Positions 45,687 through 54,536 are shown, counted from the first letter of the stretch. The stretch is 64,000 nt of DNA from Nostoc sp. T09 (GCF_002154695.1 NZ_MTAV01000002.1:310001-374000); one strand, 5' to 3'. Made by a program: numbers and translations. The notes: a model not told the origin generated them from the sequence alone.

Positions 45687-45812
45687 TAGTCATTATTCAT
45701 TGGTTATTAGTCATTGGTTAATAGTCAAGAGTCAATAGTCATTGGTCATTAGTTATTGGTTTTTCACAAAGAACAACTGACAAATGACAAATGACAAAGG
45801 ACTAATGACAAA
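45684..45812. repeat. Heptameric repeats between HlyD and MFS genes
   Basis: Almost the whole 130-base gap is made of degenerate 7-base units: ATTAGTC / ATTGGTC (45684-45760), then AATGACA (45781-45812). It is the longest such tract in the window. Opposite-strand units at its two ends would allow a long hairpin. Confidence 0.75.
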
Positions 45813-45816
45813 TAAC

Positions 45817-47325
45817 TTACTTAACCTCTACATTAACTTCCGCAGACATCCCAGGTGTAATCCGTGAGTTATATCCTTGGATACTCTTTTGGTCGAAAAC
45901 TACTTTTACTGGAATACGTTGAACGATTTTGGTGAAGTTACCGGTGGCGTTATCTGGTGGTAATAAAGCAAATTGAGCACCGGAGGCTGGGGATATACTG
46001 TCAACTCGACCTTTAAAGGGGTGATTAGGAAAAGCATCTAGCTTGATTTCTACTGGTTCTCCTGGTTGCATTTTATTCAATTGGGTTTCTTTGAAGTTCG
46101 CTACTACCCAATAGCCGTTATCTACGATCGCCATTAACGGTGTTCCCACTTGCACCCGGTTACCAACTTCCACGTTTTTCCTACCTACCCGTCCAGCGCT
46201 AGGAGCGGTAATGTTGGTGTAAGAAAGCTGCAACTGTGCATCTTTGAGGGAAGCTTCAGCTTGCGCGATCGCTGCTTTTGCTGCTTCGTACTGACTTTGT
46301 TTGACAGCAGTATCTTGTCCAGTGGCGGTGGCTTGTTGCAATCCTCCCTTAGATGCAGCTAGTTTCGCTTGGGCGCTGGTTACACCTTGTTGTGCTTGTG
46401 CAAGTTGAGACTGCGCTTTCGCTACACCCACTCTGGCAGAGGCTAATCTGGCTTGGGCTTGTTCGACTCCCTGAAGTGCAGCATTTTTTTGTGCTACAGC
46501 CACATCATAAGCTGCCCTGGCTGTATCTAGCTGTTGCCGAGGAATTGCGCCTTCTTTAAACAAACTGTTGTAACGGTTGTAGTCTGCTTGAGCTTTTGCC
46601 AAATTTGCATTAGCCTGCGCTACCTGGGCTTGGGCGGCGGGTATCCCGGCTTGCGCTAGTTGTACTTCAGCTTGGGCGGCGGGTATCCCGGCTTGTGCTT
46701 CTTTAACTGCGGCTTGCGCTGTGGAAATTGCTGCAACAGCACTGCTGACATCTCCTTGCGCTTGAGTTGTTTTACCACTAGAGGTTTGTGAAGCTAAAGC
46801 AATATTGGCTTGTGCAGCTTGCGCCTGACCACGAGCATTTTGTAGCGCTGCTTGCGCTTGCTGTACTTTACTTTGATAATCCTTTGGATCGAGTGTCACT
46901 AATAACTGTCCTGGTTGCACAAGTTGGTTGTCGTTGACTAGCACCTGGCTGACAGTTCCGGGAATCCGGCTACTCACTTGGTGAATATTTCCTACCACAG
47001 TGGCGTTATCTGTTTGTTCGTGGGCAGAAGCATATTGCCAGTAGTTATAACCAAAACCACCAGCGGCGATCGCACCTACACCCACGCCAGCTAAAATCAA
47101 ACCAATCGGTTTCTTACGTTTCTTGTCAGCCTTTTTCTCTGTTTCTGGCTGAGGATGGACATCGGTTTCTGGTTGTGTAGGAGCTTCGGGAGTTACAACG
47201 GTTGCTTCTGGACTTGCGGCAGTCTTGGCAGTAACAGCCTCTAAACTCTCTACATCAGTAATTAGTTCTTTGTCTATAACAGAGGTATTGCCTTTTTTGC
47301 GTCCGTTCTCAGTATTAGCGCCCAT
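45817..47325 (-). CDS. HlyD/EmrA family efflux adaptor
   Basis: 502-residue periplasmic adaptor anchored by one inner-membrane helix (about 78-100). An unusually acidic and polar cytoplasmic head of about 75 residues precedes it. After the first half-lipoyl strand HQVSSRIPGTVSQVLV (near 117) a very long Ala/Gln-rich coiled coil runs (about 155-365), then the second lipoyl half SYTNITAPSAGRVGR and the beta barrel. The coiled coil contains an exact 26-base direct repeat (46628-46653 and 46670-46695), offset by 14 residues. GGGGAG lies 9 bases before ATG 47325. It should couple an MFS pump to an outer-membrane channel, which is not in the window. Confidence 0.93.
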   Translation of the reverse strand: MGANTENGRKKGNTSVIDKELITDVESLEAVTAKTAASPEATVVTPEAPTQPETDVHPQPETEKKADKKRKKPIGLILAGVGVGAIAAGGFGYNYWQYASAHEQTDNATVVGNIHQVSSRIPGTVSQVLVNDNQLVQPGQLLVTLDPKDYQSKVQQAQAALQNARGQAQAAQANIALASQTSSGKTTQAQGDVSSAVAAISTAQAAVKEAQAGIPAAQAEVQLAQAGIPAAQAQVAQANANLAKAQADYNRYNSLFKEGAIPRQQLDTARAAYDVAVAQKNAALQGVEQAQARLASARVGVAKAQSQLAQAQQGVTSAQAKLAASKGGLQQATATGQDTAVKQSQYEAAKAAIAQAEASLKDAQLQLSYTNITAPSAGRVGRKNVEVGNRVQVGTPLMAIVDNGYWVVANFKETQLNKMQPGEPVEIKLDAFPNHPFKGRVDSISPASGAQFALLPPDNATGNFTKIVQRIPVKVVFDQKSIQGYNSRITPGMSAEVNVEVK

Positions 47326-47420
47326 GATTGTTAACTCCCCTAACTCGATGATTAAATTAATATTTTTACTTAGAGTACGTATTATTTAATTGCTAGCTTT
47401 TATATAGCGTTCCGTTCGTA

Positions 47421-47434
47421 TGCGTAGTATTATT
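47421..47434. promoter_or_regulatory. Motif TGCGTAGTATTATT upstream of the HlyD gene
   Basis: Matches TGCGTAATATTATT upstream of the marR gene (48009-48022) at 13 of 14 positions; a partial copy TACGTATTATT lies at 47376-47386. It is a candidate shared regulator or promoter element. Confidence 0.45.
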
Positions 47435-47460
47435 ATCGCAAAACAAAACTTCATACTACT

Positions 47461-47476
47461 TCACCCAATTGGGTGA
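47461..47476. promoter_or_regulatory. Candidate MarR operator, perfect palindrome
   Basis: TCACCCAATTGGGTGA is a perfect 16-bp palindrome in the 196-base gap between the marR stop and the HlyD start. Its size and symmetry suit a MarR-family dimer. It lies about 135 bases before the HlyD start codon. Confidence 0.55.
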
Positions 47477-47521
47477 TCGTAGCTTCTTCTATAGATAGAC
47501 TTTGCCTTAACTAGCCTGTTC

Positions 47522-47989
47522 TCAACTCAAGTTAGCGATCGCCCGATTCAATAATTGGGAGAATATTTCTCGTTCAGCGTGGGAAATACCGGACATTGCT
47601 TCATCGCGCAATTCTACTGCTAATGGCGGCAAAACTGTTTCTAGCTCCTTACCAGCATCTGTTAGCCAAATCCGCCAGATACGGCGATCGTGAGCGTCCC
47701 GTTCTCGACGCACTAAACCGCGTTCTTCCATGCGATCTAAAACCCCAGTTAAAGTTCCTCCCACTTGTTTGAGCTTGTCGCCAATACTGGAAGTAGGTAA
47801 ACCATCTTCTTGCCACAAACAGCACAACACTAACCAGTGAAATGGCGTCAATCCAAACGGCTCTAGTTTCTCAGTAAACTTGCGAGTTAGCAGTTGTGAA
47901 AGCAACTTGATTCTATAGCCAACACTATATGGTGCCACAACTTGCTGCCACGACTCTAAAACTTCAAAATCATTAGATGTAGAAACCAT
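47522..47989 (-). CDS. MarR-family transcriptional regulator
   Basis: 155-residue winged-helix repressor, probably of the downstream efflux genes. From ATG 47989 (TTG 47998 also possible). The helix-turn-helix and wing cover about residues 58-118: LPTSSIGDKLKQVGGTLTGVLDRMEERGLVRRERDAHDRRIW in outline, with the conserved wing DRRIWRIWLT. The ligand is unknown. It is first in the order marR, HlyD, MFS, DHA2, the usual layout of self-regulated multidrug efflux operons. Confidence 0.92.
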   Translation of the reverse strand: MVSTSNDFEVLESWQQVVAPYSVGYRIKLLSQLLTRKFTEKLEPFGLTPFHWLVLCCLWQEDGLPTSSIGDKLKQVGGTLTGVLDRMEERGLVRRERDAHDRRIWRIWLTDAGKELETVLPPLAVELRDEAMSGISHAEREIFSQLLNRAIANLS

Positions 47990-48008
47990 TGAGAGCAATT
48001 ATTTAGGG

Positions 48009-48022
48009 TGCGTAATATTATT
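48009..48022. promoter_or_regulatory. Motif TGCGTAATATTATT upstream of marR
   Basis: Lies about 20 bases before the marR start and repeats (one mismatch) upstream of the HlyD gene at 47421. This suggests joint control, most simply by the MarR protein itself. Confidence 0.45.
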
Positions 48023-48067
48023 CTAACTAAGCAATGCTTTCTTGGCAATAGCTGATTGCCATCTCTC

Positions 48068-49738
48068 TTAGGGAAGGACTTGAATCAGCTGGTACTCTTG
48101 TAGTGTAGCAATAACCTGGTAAGGCGTGGATAATTGCGGCTGCTCTGGTGCAGATATCCAAGCATAGCTCAAAGCTGGTAATTGGGAAATTGCATCTACC
48201 CTTGGACCAGGAATTGGAGTGTAGAAATTCAGCAGTACAGAATTTTTATCTTCTACTTGAGCAAAAGAGACAGGATGATTTTGGAGAATAGAGGCGATCG
48301 CTGGTTGTTGGAAAAAAGCTTTAAAAGTTGGGTTGTAGTCGCTTAACAAGCCTAAGCTACCAGTCATAGCTAAAGTTAGCCAACAGGGAAGTAACCAACA
48401 AGCTATCCAATAATTATCTGTCAAGAACTTTTTGCCAAAGTGATAACGACCGATCCACACTAAAGGTAAAATTAGCCAACCTAATCCTAAAATCAAGCCT
48501 AAGGTTGCCTGCTGGTCAATATCAAAGTCATCCGAAATTAAAGCAAATGTACTTACTAGCAAAAGTACAATACCTAGTACGCCAAAGGCGTAACTGAGGT
48601 TCCGAGGAAGTTTTTCCCTAGTCTCTCTCATCAATGAGAGTAATATATTTCCTTTATGCTTTTGCTGGGAAGTTGTTGAGTGTGTAAATCCTCTTTGGTA
48701 AATTCTGCCCAACCAGTCTAAACCTAAAGCAGCTAGCAAAGCTATGAAAGGATAAAGACCAAGAGCATAGTGAGAAAGACGTGTGGAGAAAATACTCAGT
48801 TCAGTAAACCAAACTAAGGGAACTCCGACTAAAATCAACTGGTAGCGAGCGATAGGACGATGCAGCACTACAGCCAATCCTATAAGACTGAAAAAACCCC
48901 AAGGAAAGGATTTTAAAGGAATATTCCAGAAATAGAATAGCACTCCATTATGGTTGCGGTCTTCAGAACCTAGCTCTACCACAAATCCTAACAAGCGATT
49001 AAAACTTTCATAACCATAGCGCGACCAGCTTAACCAAAGCCAAGCTAATGTAGGAATCAAACCAACTGCCAATCCTAAATACAACATTGGGTTAGCAAGA
49101 TGATGATGACGGCGATGCTCCCCAATTAAATAAGGTAATAAAGCTATCATTGGCAAAAAAATCATCAAGCTTCTCATTAAGAAGCCCAAACCGAAACTTA
49201 ACCCGGCAATAAAAAGCCAATAATAGCTATATTTATGATGGATTTCAGCTTTTAAAAAAGATAAAATAGCTAAAAGTACCAAGAGAATCATGGGAATATC
49301 TGGTGCAGCTAATCGACATGATTGTAGCCAGAGAAATTCCACACTCAAGATAGTAGCTGCTAGCCATGCTACTTTTTTACCCAAAAGAATTTTGCCGATT
49401 TCATATATAGTCACAAGGCAAAATATTCCGGCGATCGCACTTGGAATTCGCGCACTAAATTCACTGACACCAAATAACTGATAAGAACTAGCAATCAACC
49501 AATAGGGACCAGGAGTTTTATGGTGGGCATTACCCCAAGGAGCTATCCAATCACCAGATTCAAACATCTGGCGTGCTCGCCCAGCATAATAGCCTTCATC
49601 ATGAGCCATCAAGCTATTTTGCCCAGAATTGCATAGCAATAAAGGAAGTAGCCAAATTAACAAAGTGACATAGGGTAATCTCGCAAAAACGTAGATTTGC
49701 CGCCATAAACTCGGCAATACTCGGGTTTTGTACAACAT
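48068..49738 (-). CDS. ArnT/PMT-like membrane glycosyltransferase (GT39/GT83 type)
   Basis: 556-residue multi-span membrane protein that should move a sugar from a polyprenyl-phosphate donor to a lipid or protein at the periplasmic side. About 11 to 12 helices. The first periplasmic loop has the catalytic acidic motif in HDEGYYAGRARQMFESGDW (about 46-64), then HHKTPGPYWLIASSYQLFG, as in ArnT-like proteins. The acceptor is unknown. It stands alone, next to but not part of the efflux cluster. Confidence 0.88.
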   Translation of the reverse strand: MLYKTRVLPSLWRQIYVFARLPYVTLLIWLLPLLLCNSGQNSLMAHDEGYYAGRARQMFESGDWIAPWGNAHHKTPGPYWLIASSYQLFGVSEFSARIPSAIAGIFCLVTIYEIGKILLGKKVAWLAATILSVEFLWLQSCRLAAPDIPMILLVLLAILSFLKAEIHHKYSYYWLFIAGLSFGLGFLMRSLMIFLPMIALLPYLIGEHRRHHHLANPMLYLGLAVGLIPTLAWLWLSWSRYGYESFNRLLGFVVELGSEDRNHNGVLFYFWNIPLKSFPWGFFSLIGLAVVLHRPIARYQLILVGVPLVWFTELSIFSTRLSHYALGLYPFIALLAALGLDWLGRIYQRGFTHSTTSQQKHKGNILLSLMRETREKLPRNLSYAFGVLGIVLLLVSTFALISDDFDIDQQATLGLILGLGWLILPLVWIGRYHFGKKFLTDNYWIACWLLPCWLTLAMTGSLGLLSDYNPTFKAFFQQPAIASILQNHPVSFAQVEDKNSVLLNFYTPIPGPRVDAISQLPALSYAWISAPEQPQLSTPYQVIATLQEYQLIQVLP

Positions 49739-49891
49739 TAATTAGTACGAATTGAATGTTGCGAAGTAAATTTTATGTATTTGTACTCCCGCTTTTAAAA
49801 TATGTAGAGCAGCTTACAAATTACTTGATTAAAATCCTAACTGAAATTAACTCAGTTAGAAAAAAAATCCTCCCAAATAGACATTTAAGCT

Positions 49892-50545
49892 ATGATACTT
49901 CGACCAAATGAACGCCTAAAGTTAGATGACACAAATGACAAACTCTTTTATAATCAACCACGCTTTGTTACCCATGTTGATGAAGCGTTTATTAAGCAGC
50001 TAACAGATGTATATCGCGAGCGGCTCAAAGCTAACACACGTATTTTAGATATGATGAGCAGTTGGGTATCCCATCTGCCTGAAGAAATGCAATTTGCTCA
50101 CGTTGAGGGACACGGACTCAATGCTGAAGAATTAGCGCGTAATCCTCGATTAAATCATTACTTTGTACAAGATATAAATAATAGTCCGCAGTTGTCTTTA
50201 CAAGAGCAAAATTTTGATGCCGTTCTCAACTGCGTCTCAATACAGTATGTGCAATATCCAGAGGCAGTCTTTTCCGAAATACATCGCATTCTTAAACCCG
50301 GTGGTATAGCTATTATCAGCTTTTCTAACCGCATGTTTTTTCAAAAAGCGATTCAAGCTTGGCGCGATGCATCAGAAGAAACCAGAGTGGAGTTAGTCAA
50401 AAACTATTTTGCCTCAGTCCCAGGGTTTTCTACTCCAGAAGTTATTGTCAGTAAGTCAACCATCCCGACTGTGCTTCAATGGTTGGGCGCACCCGGAGGA
50501 GATCCGTTCTATGCTGTCATAGCTTATCGGACTGAAGCACAATAG
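49892..50545 (+). CDS. SAM-dependent methyltransferase, type 11-like
   Basis: 217-residue protein with a class I methyltransferase fold. ILDMMSSWVSHLP (about 51-63) stands where the glycine-rich motif I should be and is poor in Gly, so SAM binding is less certain. The later motifs NFDAVLNCVSIQYVQYPEAVFSEIHRILKPGGIAIIS are typical. Related small proteins are common in cyanobacteria and lack a proven substrate. Start ATG 49892. Confidence 0.75.
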   Translation: MILRPNERLKLDDTNDKLFYNQPRFVTHVDEAFIKQLTDVYRERLKANTRILDMMSSWVSHLPEEMQFAHVEGHGLNAEELARNPRLNHYFVQDINNSPQLSLQEQNFDAVLNCVSIQYVQYPEAVFSEIHRILKPGGIAIISFSNRMFFQKAIQAWRDASEETRVELVKNYFASVPGFSTPEVIVSKSTIPTVLQWLGAPGGDPFYAVIAYRTEAQ

Positions 50546-50701
50546 TCTATTTGCTGTTCACTGATTAGTAATCAGCCACCGGCTGACAACATCTGTAATT
50601 CTAAATACCCAGCAATAGTTATCAAAAAGTAAATTTTGTGGCGAAAGAAGACACAAGCGCTGATAATTGCCTCAAAGCTCAAGCATAAGGAGACACAAAA
50701 T

Positions 50702-51211
50702 ATGACTTTCCCTCGTGGGCATAGGATTTTAGCTGCTGTGTTAATCTCAGTATTATTGCTGACTTCAGCATGTACACCAAAAACACCTGGACGTTTTGAC
50801 CAAGCACAGCAAGAAAGCAGTCGCCAAAAAAGTGGTCAAGCAGTTGCTAAAGATGCAACTCAAGGTAGCAAATTGAACAAATTCTTTCCGGCTGGGGGAG
50901 ATGGCTACCAGCGTGTCTATACTCAAGAGAAAAAAGGCTTTTCGGAAGCAAACTTGAAAAAAGGTGGCAAAGTCATAGCACAACTGGCTATTTCGGACAC
51001 TACCAGTACTCCTAGCGCTGCGGCCAAATTCTCCAAAAGCACCAAAAAAGTTGGCGGTTACCCCGCAGTCACCCTTGGTAACACTCAAACTTCGATTTTG
51101 GTAGGTAAATACCAAGTAAAAGCGATATCCAAAGATCCAACATTTACAGCAACAGACAGGGAAGCTTGGATAGAGAAATTCAATCTTGATGGTCTGGCTA
51201 AACTCAAATAA
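50702..51211 (+). CDS. Lipoprotein of unknown function
   Basis: 169-residue lipoprotein from ATG 50702, with AAGGAG 9 bases upstream. Signal: basic RGHR, hydrophobic AAVLISVLLL, lipobox LTSAC with Cys24 as the lipidated residue. The mature part is Lys/Ser/Gln-rich with no domain I recognise. The frame is open upstream to 50636 but lacks a ribosome site there. The next gene follows after 48 bases. Confidence 0.85.
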   Translation: MTFPRGHRILAAVLISVLLLTSACTPKTPGRFDQAQQESSRQKSGQAVAKDATQGSKLNKFFPAGGDGYQRVYTQEKKGFSEANLKKGGKVIAQLAISDTTSTPSAAAKFSKSTKKVGGYPAVTLGNTQTSILVGKYQVKAISKDPTFTATDREAWIEKFNLDGLAKLK

Positions 51212-51259
51212 GCTGCACGACAGAAATAAAAATTACAACAGCTAAATTAGGAGATTGTT

Positions 51260-52147
51260 TTGAGCAAATCGATTTTTGAGTTGGTGGATCAACTCCCAAC
51301 TAGTGGTTTGACAGTTTCTCTGTTGAATGCCCTGGATTTTGTGGCTCCAGGCCAGTGGCAAAATACTGTGGGTTTTGTCAATACTATTAAGACTGTGACT
51401 GGCGAAACTGACGAAGACTTAATTCAACAAATTGGCGAACGAGCAATTTATCTTTTCAATGATAAATCCCAAGGATACCAAACAGCTTTGTGGCTTTATC
51501 AAACCGTTGATGGCACAGATAAAGCCCTGGGTGCAGCAGCTTTAGCTAATAAGGTGGGAGAGAAAGTTCCCTTGTTAGGTTTTTTAAATGCTGTTACTCC
51601 TAAACCTGACAAAGCCCAAACCATTGACTTGACTTTAAAATTAGTGGCTGAGTTGGTAGCCTTCTGCCAAATCAACGGCATTCCTGGAGACAGCATTGGA
51701 GATTTTGTTGCCTCTTTGGGTGAGTATAGCGGTGAGTCTTTGATTCGGATGGTGGCTTTAGTCTGCGTTGATGGTTTAATCCCTTTAGGACCTGACTTCA
51801 TCAGCAAAGCCATATCTGGGATAAGTCAAACCAATCCCCAAGAGTTAGAACAAAACTCGACTTTTCAAAGCATCAAAGATGTCATCCCCGGCAACAATGC
51901 TGGCAGCAAACTGAACTTTATCGGTGAAAGCTTTGATTCTGTGAAAGGTTGGATGAGTGGTCTTGTTGCCTCGAATAATTTAACCCCACAGAAAGTTGTC
52001 GGTCATTTGCAAAATTTTGTCGAATTTTCTGATAGCAAATTAGACTACCTAGCAGCATTTTTGGACGTGTCAACCAATTACTATGAACATACTGGTACGC
52101 AAACTTTAGCGCGTCGCTTGATTGAACGAGCTATAGCTGAAATTTAA
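51260..52147 (+). CDS. Conserved-type hypothetical protein, mostly helical
   Basis: 295 residues from TTG 51260, preceded by AGGAG. No family recognised. The sequence is rich in amphipathic and mildly hydrophobic helices with repeated Leu/Val/Gly patterns, no signal peptide, and only three Cys-containing positions, in AFCQ and LVCVDG. Long, clean and with good codon usage, so certainly coding. It may be co-transcribed with the upstream lipoprotein gene. Confidence 0.75.
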   Translation: MSKSIFELVDQLPTSGLTVSLLNALDFVAPGQWQNTVGFVNTIKTVTGETDEDLIQQIGERAIYLFNDKSQGYQTALWLYQTVDGTDKALGAAALANKVGEKVPLLGFLNAVTPKPDKAQTIDLTLKLVAELVAFCQINGIPGDSIGDFVASLGEYSGESLIRMVALVCVDGLIPLGPDFISKAISGISQTNPQELEQNSTFQSIKDVIPGNNAGSKLNFIGESFDSVKGWMSGLVASNNLTPQKVVGHLQNFVEFSDSKLDYLAAFLDVSTNYYEHTGTQTLARRLIERAIAEI

Positions 52148-52168
52148 GCTTCTCGGTATCTAAGAATA

Positions 52169-52203
52169 AGTAATGGGTAATACTTGCAATTATCCATTAC
52201 CAA
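52169..52203. repeat. Inverted repeat GTAATGGGTAAT / ATTATCCATTAC
   Basis: Imperfect hairpin 22 bases after the preceding stop codon; related to the pair at 7081/7146. It may double as a terminator. Confidence 0.4.
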
Positions 52204-52309
52204 AACCGCTATATATGGTTTGGTGAATGTTTAAAAAATAGTATTATTCTTGAGCTTTTATTTAAGGAAAATAATGAGTAAATCTGGCAAATTGCTATCC
52301 ATTAATTAA

Positions 52310-52903
52310 ATGCAGAATAGGCTTTTTGTATGTTGGTTCAAAACAGCATGGCCCGCCTTCATTGCCTTATACTGCATGATGTTTGCACCCAAGGCGATCG
52401 CTGATACTTTTGACAAAGACGTGTCCGATTTTATCTCTGGAGGTGGTACTGCACTTTATTTAGGTGCTGGTGTCGCCCTACCGCTGTTGCTAGATGGTAA
52501 ACAAGGCGGACAACATTCTTTACGGGCGCTAGACTCCCTCGGTACAAGTACTCTACTTTGTATTGCTTTAAAAGAAGTAACTGATGTTAAGCGCCCCGAT
52601 TCCGACTCCCGCGATAGTTTCCCTAGTTGTCATGCTACAGCAGCATTTGCGATCGCAACTGTACAAAGTCACTACCATCCTGGTTCTGCTATCCTCTGGT
52701 ACTCTGGCGCATCTCTTATCGCCTATTCACGGGTAAACCTTAATCGTCATCGTCTCACGGAAGTGCTGGCTGGGGCTGCACTGGGATATCTGACAGCGAA
52801 ATTGGAGTTGAGCCAAAAGCATGGGCTGATATTATTCCCGATCATTAGCAGTGATAATGCGGGCGGATCGCTTGTAGGACTACAGGTAGTTGGCTCTTTT
52901 TGA
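52310..52903 (+). CDS. PAP2-family phosphatase, exported or membrane-bound
   Basis: 197-residue phosphatidic-acid-phosphatase-type protein. A signal-like N-terminus ends near AIADTF (about 32). The three active-site blocks are KEVTDVKRP (K-x6-RP), PSCHATAAFA (PSxH) and SRVNLNRHRLTEV, in which the usual final Asp is Glu. Likely substrates are phospholipids or isoprenyl pyrophosphates at the periplasmic face. No ribosome site is obvious. It converges on the next gene with 18 bases between stops. Confidence 0.85.
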   Translation: MQNRLFVCWFKTAWPAFIALYCMMFAPKAIADTFDKDVSDFISGGGTALYLGAGVALPLLLDGKQGGQHSLRALDSLGTSTLLCIALKEVTDVKRPDSDSRDSFPSCHATAAFAIATVQSHYHPGSAILWYSGASLIAYSRVNLNRHRLTEVLAGAALGYLTAKLELSQKHGLILFPIISSDNAGGSLVGLQVVGSF

Positions 52904-52921
52904 GAAAATACCAACACAGAT

Positions 52922-53659
52922 TTACTTGGGCAAACGCAGATCAGTTGCGATCGCATATAGGTAAGGTTGGAAAATAATCCAATCTTCTAACTTGTCAAAT
53001 TTGCCTGTTTCTGAAGCTGGATCAAAGGCACTACTAATGACGTAAAGTGCAGTACCATCGAAGGTAACATGCCCGATGTGTTGCTCCTGTACTCCACCTT
53101 GCTGCTTAAGTCCAGCAAATCCATAGCGGATTCCTGGGAGTTTACCAATTGTTACTGGCTGTGGGGGGTGGGTTGAGAAAATAATCTCCTTTCCATAGCT
53201 CACCTGACGATCTTTTGCGATCGTACTGTAGTACTCTGTTACCCAAGCCTTCAGTGCTGTCAATAGCTGGGTTTGATACTGAGGACTTTGGTAATCCACT
53301 TTAGTACCTGGCGGAATACCAGCGGCTTCTAGCTGCTTTTGGAAAGCCGGATTTTTTTCCAATGGGTAAACCCCAATCTCAACCGTACCTAAAATTTTTC
53401 CTTTGCTGGAGACACATAAAAGCGGCGCATTACCCTTACAAGGTGCTACTTGCCAATCGCTGGGTGCTGAGGTGTTACCCAGGAGATTCTGCCAAATACT
53501 ACCCTCAGTAGGAGTAGGGTTAGGTTGTTTCAATGTTTGTACAACTGGAGTTTTCTGCTCGGTATTATTGGCAGAAATTAGGTGGGAACCATATTTAACC
53601 CCCACTGGTATTAATGCTACTAAGGTAGCACCAATTAATAGATGATAAAGACGCAACAT
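52922..53659 (-). CDS. Exported protein of unknown function
   Basis: 245 residues with an N-terminal signal or anchor (LYHLLIGATLVALIPVGV, about 4-21), then a Pro/Thr-rich linker (38-52) and a soluble domain containing PLLCVSSKG, a Cys pair (CKG...LLC), and IYGFAG-like strands. I recognise no domain. Periplasmic location is the safest inference. Convergent with the PAP2 gene. Confidence 0.75.
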   Translation of the reverse strand: MLRLYHLLIGATLVALIPVGVKYGSHLISANNTEQKTPVVQTLKQPNPTPTEGSIWQNLLGNTSAPSDWQVAPCKGNAPLLCVSSKGKILGTVEIGVYPLEKNPAFQKQLEAAGIPPGTKVDYQSPQYQTQLLTALKAWVTEYYSTIAKDRQVSYGKEIIFSTHPPQPVTIGKLPGIRYGFAGLKQQGGVQEQHIGHVTFDGTALYVISSAFDPASETGKFDKLEDWIIFQPYLYAIATDLRLPK

Positions 53660-53778
53660 GTTTTCTGAAAATCTAGAGTCAGAGATTGCGGGATGAAGGT
53701 AGACAAAGAAGATATATCAAAATATTTGGTAGTTCCGCAAAGGCCACTTTTATAGCCATTTGAATTTAGCACATAAAT

Positions 53779-53816
53779 TTGTAGTAGCACTGTCTTTGCT
53801 CTTAGTGCTACTACAA
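53779..53816 (-). terminator. Perfect 12-bp hairpin downstream of rpsU
   Basis: Arms TTGTAGTAGCAC (53779-53790) and GTGCTACTACAA (53805-53816), loop 14. On the minus strand it lies 110 bases past the rpsU stop and is followed by ATTTATG, so it is a terminator candidate without a strong T-run. Confidence 0.5.
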
Positions 53817-53925
53817 CAATTGTTATTTATGTCTGCCTACTTATTTGCACTTTCCAAAGGTAAAGCCACTAAGTATGGTAGTTAAAACATGGCGAGCAAG
53901 TCGAAGAGCAAATTTCTAAGAAATT

Positions 53926-54120
53926 TTATCTGTAGCGAGAACGTTGTCTACGACTTTGCTTGTGTCTAGCAACTGCCTTGCGCTTTTCTTTTTCTAAAGG
54001 CGTCTCAAAGTGACGCTTCTTACGCATATCTTGAAAAATCCCTGCTTTGGAAACTTCGCGTTTAAATCTTCTTAAAGCCGATTCAATACCTTCATTCTCT
54101 CCTAGTACTACTTGTGTCAT
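53926..54120 (-). CDS. rpsU: 30S ribosomal protein S21
   Basis: 64-residue basic small-subunit protein needed in translation initiation. ATG 54120 gives [29 protein letters not shown] lies 7 bases upstream. ATG 54126 (MRM) is possible. [15 protein letters not shown] and the Arg-rich tail are typical. It follows an RRM-protein gene across a hairpin, the arrangement known from Anabaena. Confidence 0.96.
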   Translation of the reverse strand: MTQVVLGENEGIESALRRFKREVSKAGIFQDMRKKRHFETPLEKEKRKAVARHKQSRRQRSRYR

Positions 54121-54157
54121 TCTCATTCCTCCTAAATCTGGATGAATAGACAAAATT

Positions 54158-54191
54158 CCAGCAGAGATGAGCCTTTGGCCTGATCTGCTGG
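54158..54191 (-). terminator. Hairpin between rbp and rpsU
   Basis: Arms CCAGCAGA (54158-54165) and TCTGCTGG (54184-54191), perfect 8 bp with further internal pairing (GCC/GGC), followed on the minus strand by AATTTTGTC. It could be a partial terminator or processing site that sets rpsU expression relative to rbp. Confidence 0.55.
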
Positions 54192-54224
54192 AGACTCTAG
54201 ATTTTTAAATTTTCAGTTTAAGGC

Positions 54225-54530
54225 TTAGTAGCGGCGATTGTTGCGGTTATTATTGCCCCAGTTACCACGGGGAGAAGAACTTCTTTCTTCACGAGGCTTA
54301 GCCTTGTTCACTTTTAGATCGCGTCCCATCCACTCAGCACCATCAAGTGCATCAATTGCAGCTGTTTCTTGAGCATCGGTTTCCATTTCTACAAATGCAA
54401 AACCACGTGGCCGACCTGTCTCTCGGTCAGTAGGAAGTTGAACGCGATTAACCGTTCCATATTCTGCAAAAGCCCTCTTCAGGTCTTCCTCAGTAACCTG
54501 ATAAGACAAGTTCCCAACGTAAATCGACAT
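54225..54530 (-). CDS. RNA-binding protein, RRM type (cyanobacterial Rbp)
   Basis: 101-residue single-RRM protein with a short Gly/Asn/Arg tail. RNP2 is IYVGNL (3-8) and RNP1 RGFAFVEM (42-49). These Rbp proteins bind RNA and several are strongly cold-induced; in Anabaena a member precedes rpsU as here. The 5' leader forms a 10-bp stem that covers the ribosome-binding site. The C-terminal basic, Asn-rich tail (about 88-101) probably adds RNA contacts. Confidence 0.95.
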   Translation of the reverse strand: MSIYVGNLSYQVTEEDLKRAFAEYGTVNRVQLPTDRETGRPRGFAFVEMETDAQETAAIDALDGAEWMGRDLKVNKAKPREERSSSPRGNWGNNNRNNRRY

Positions 54531-54536
54531 ATTCTG

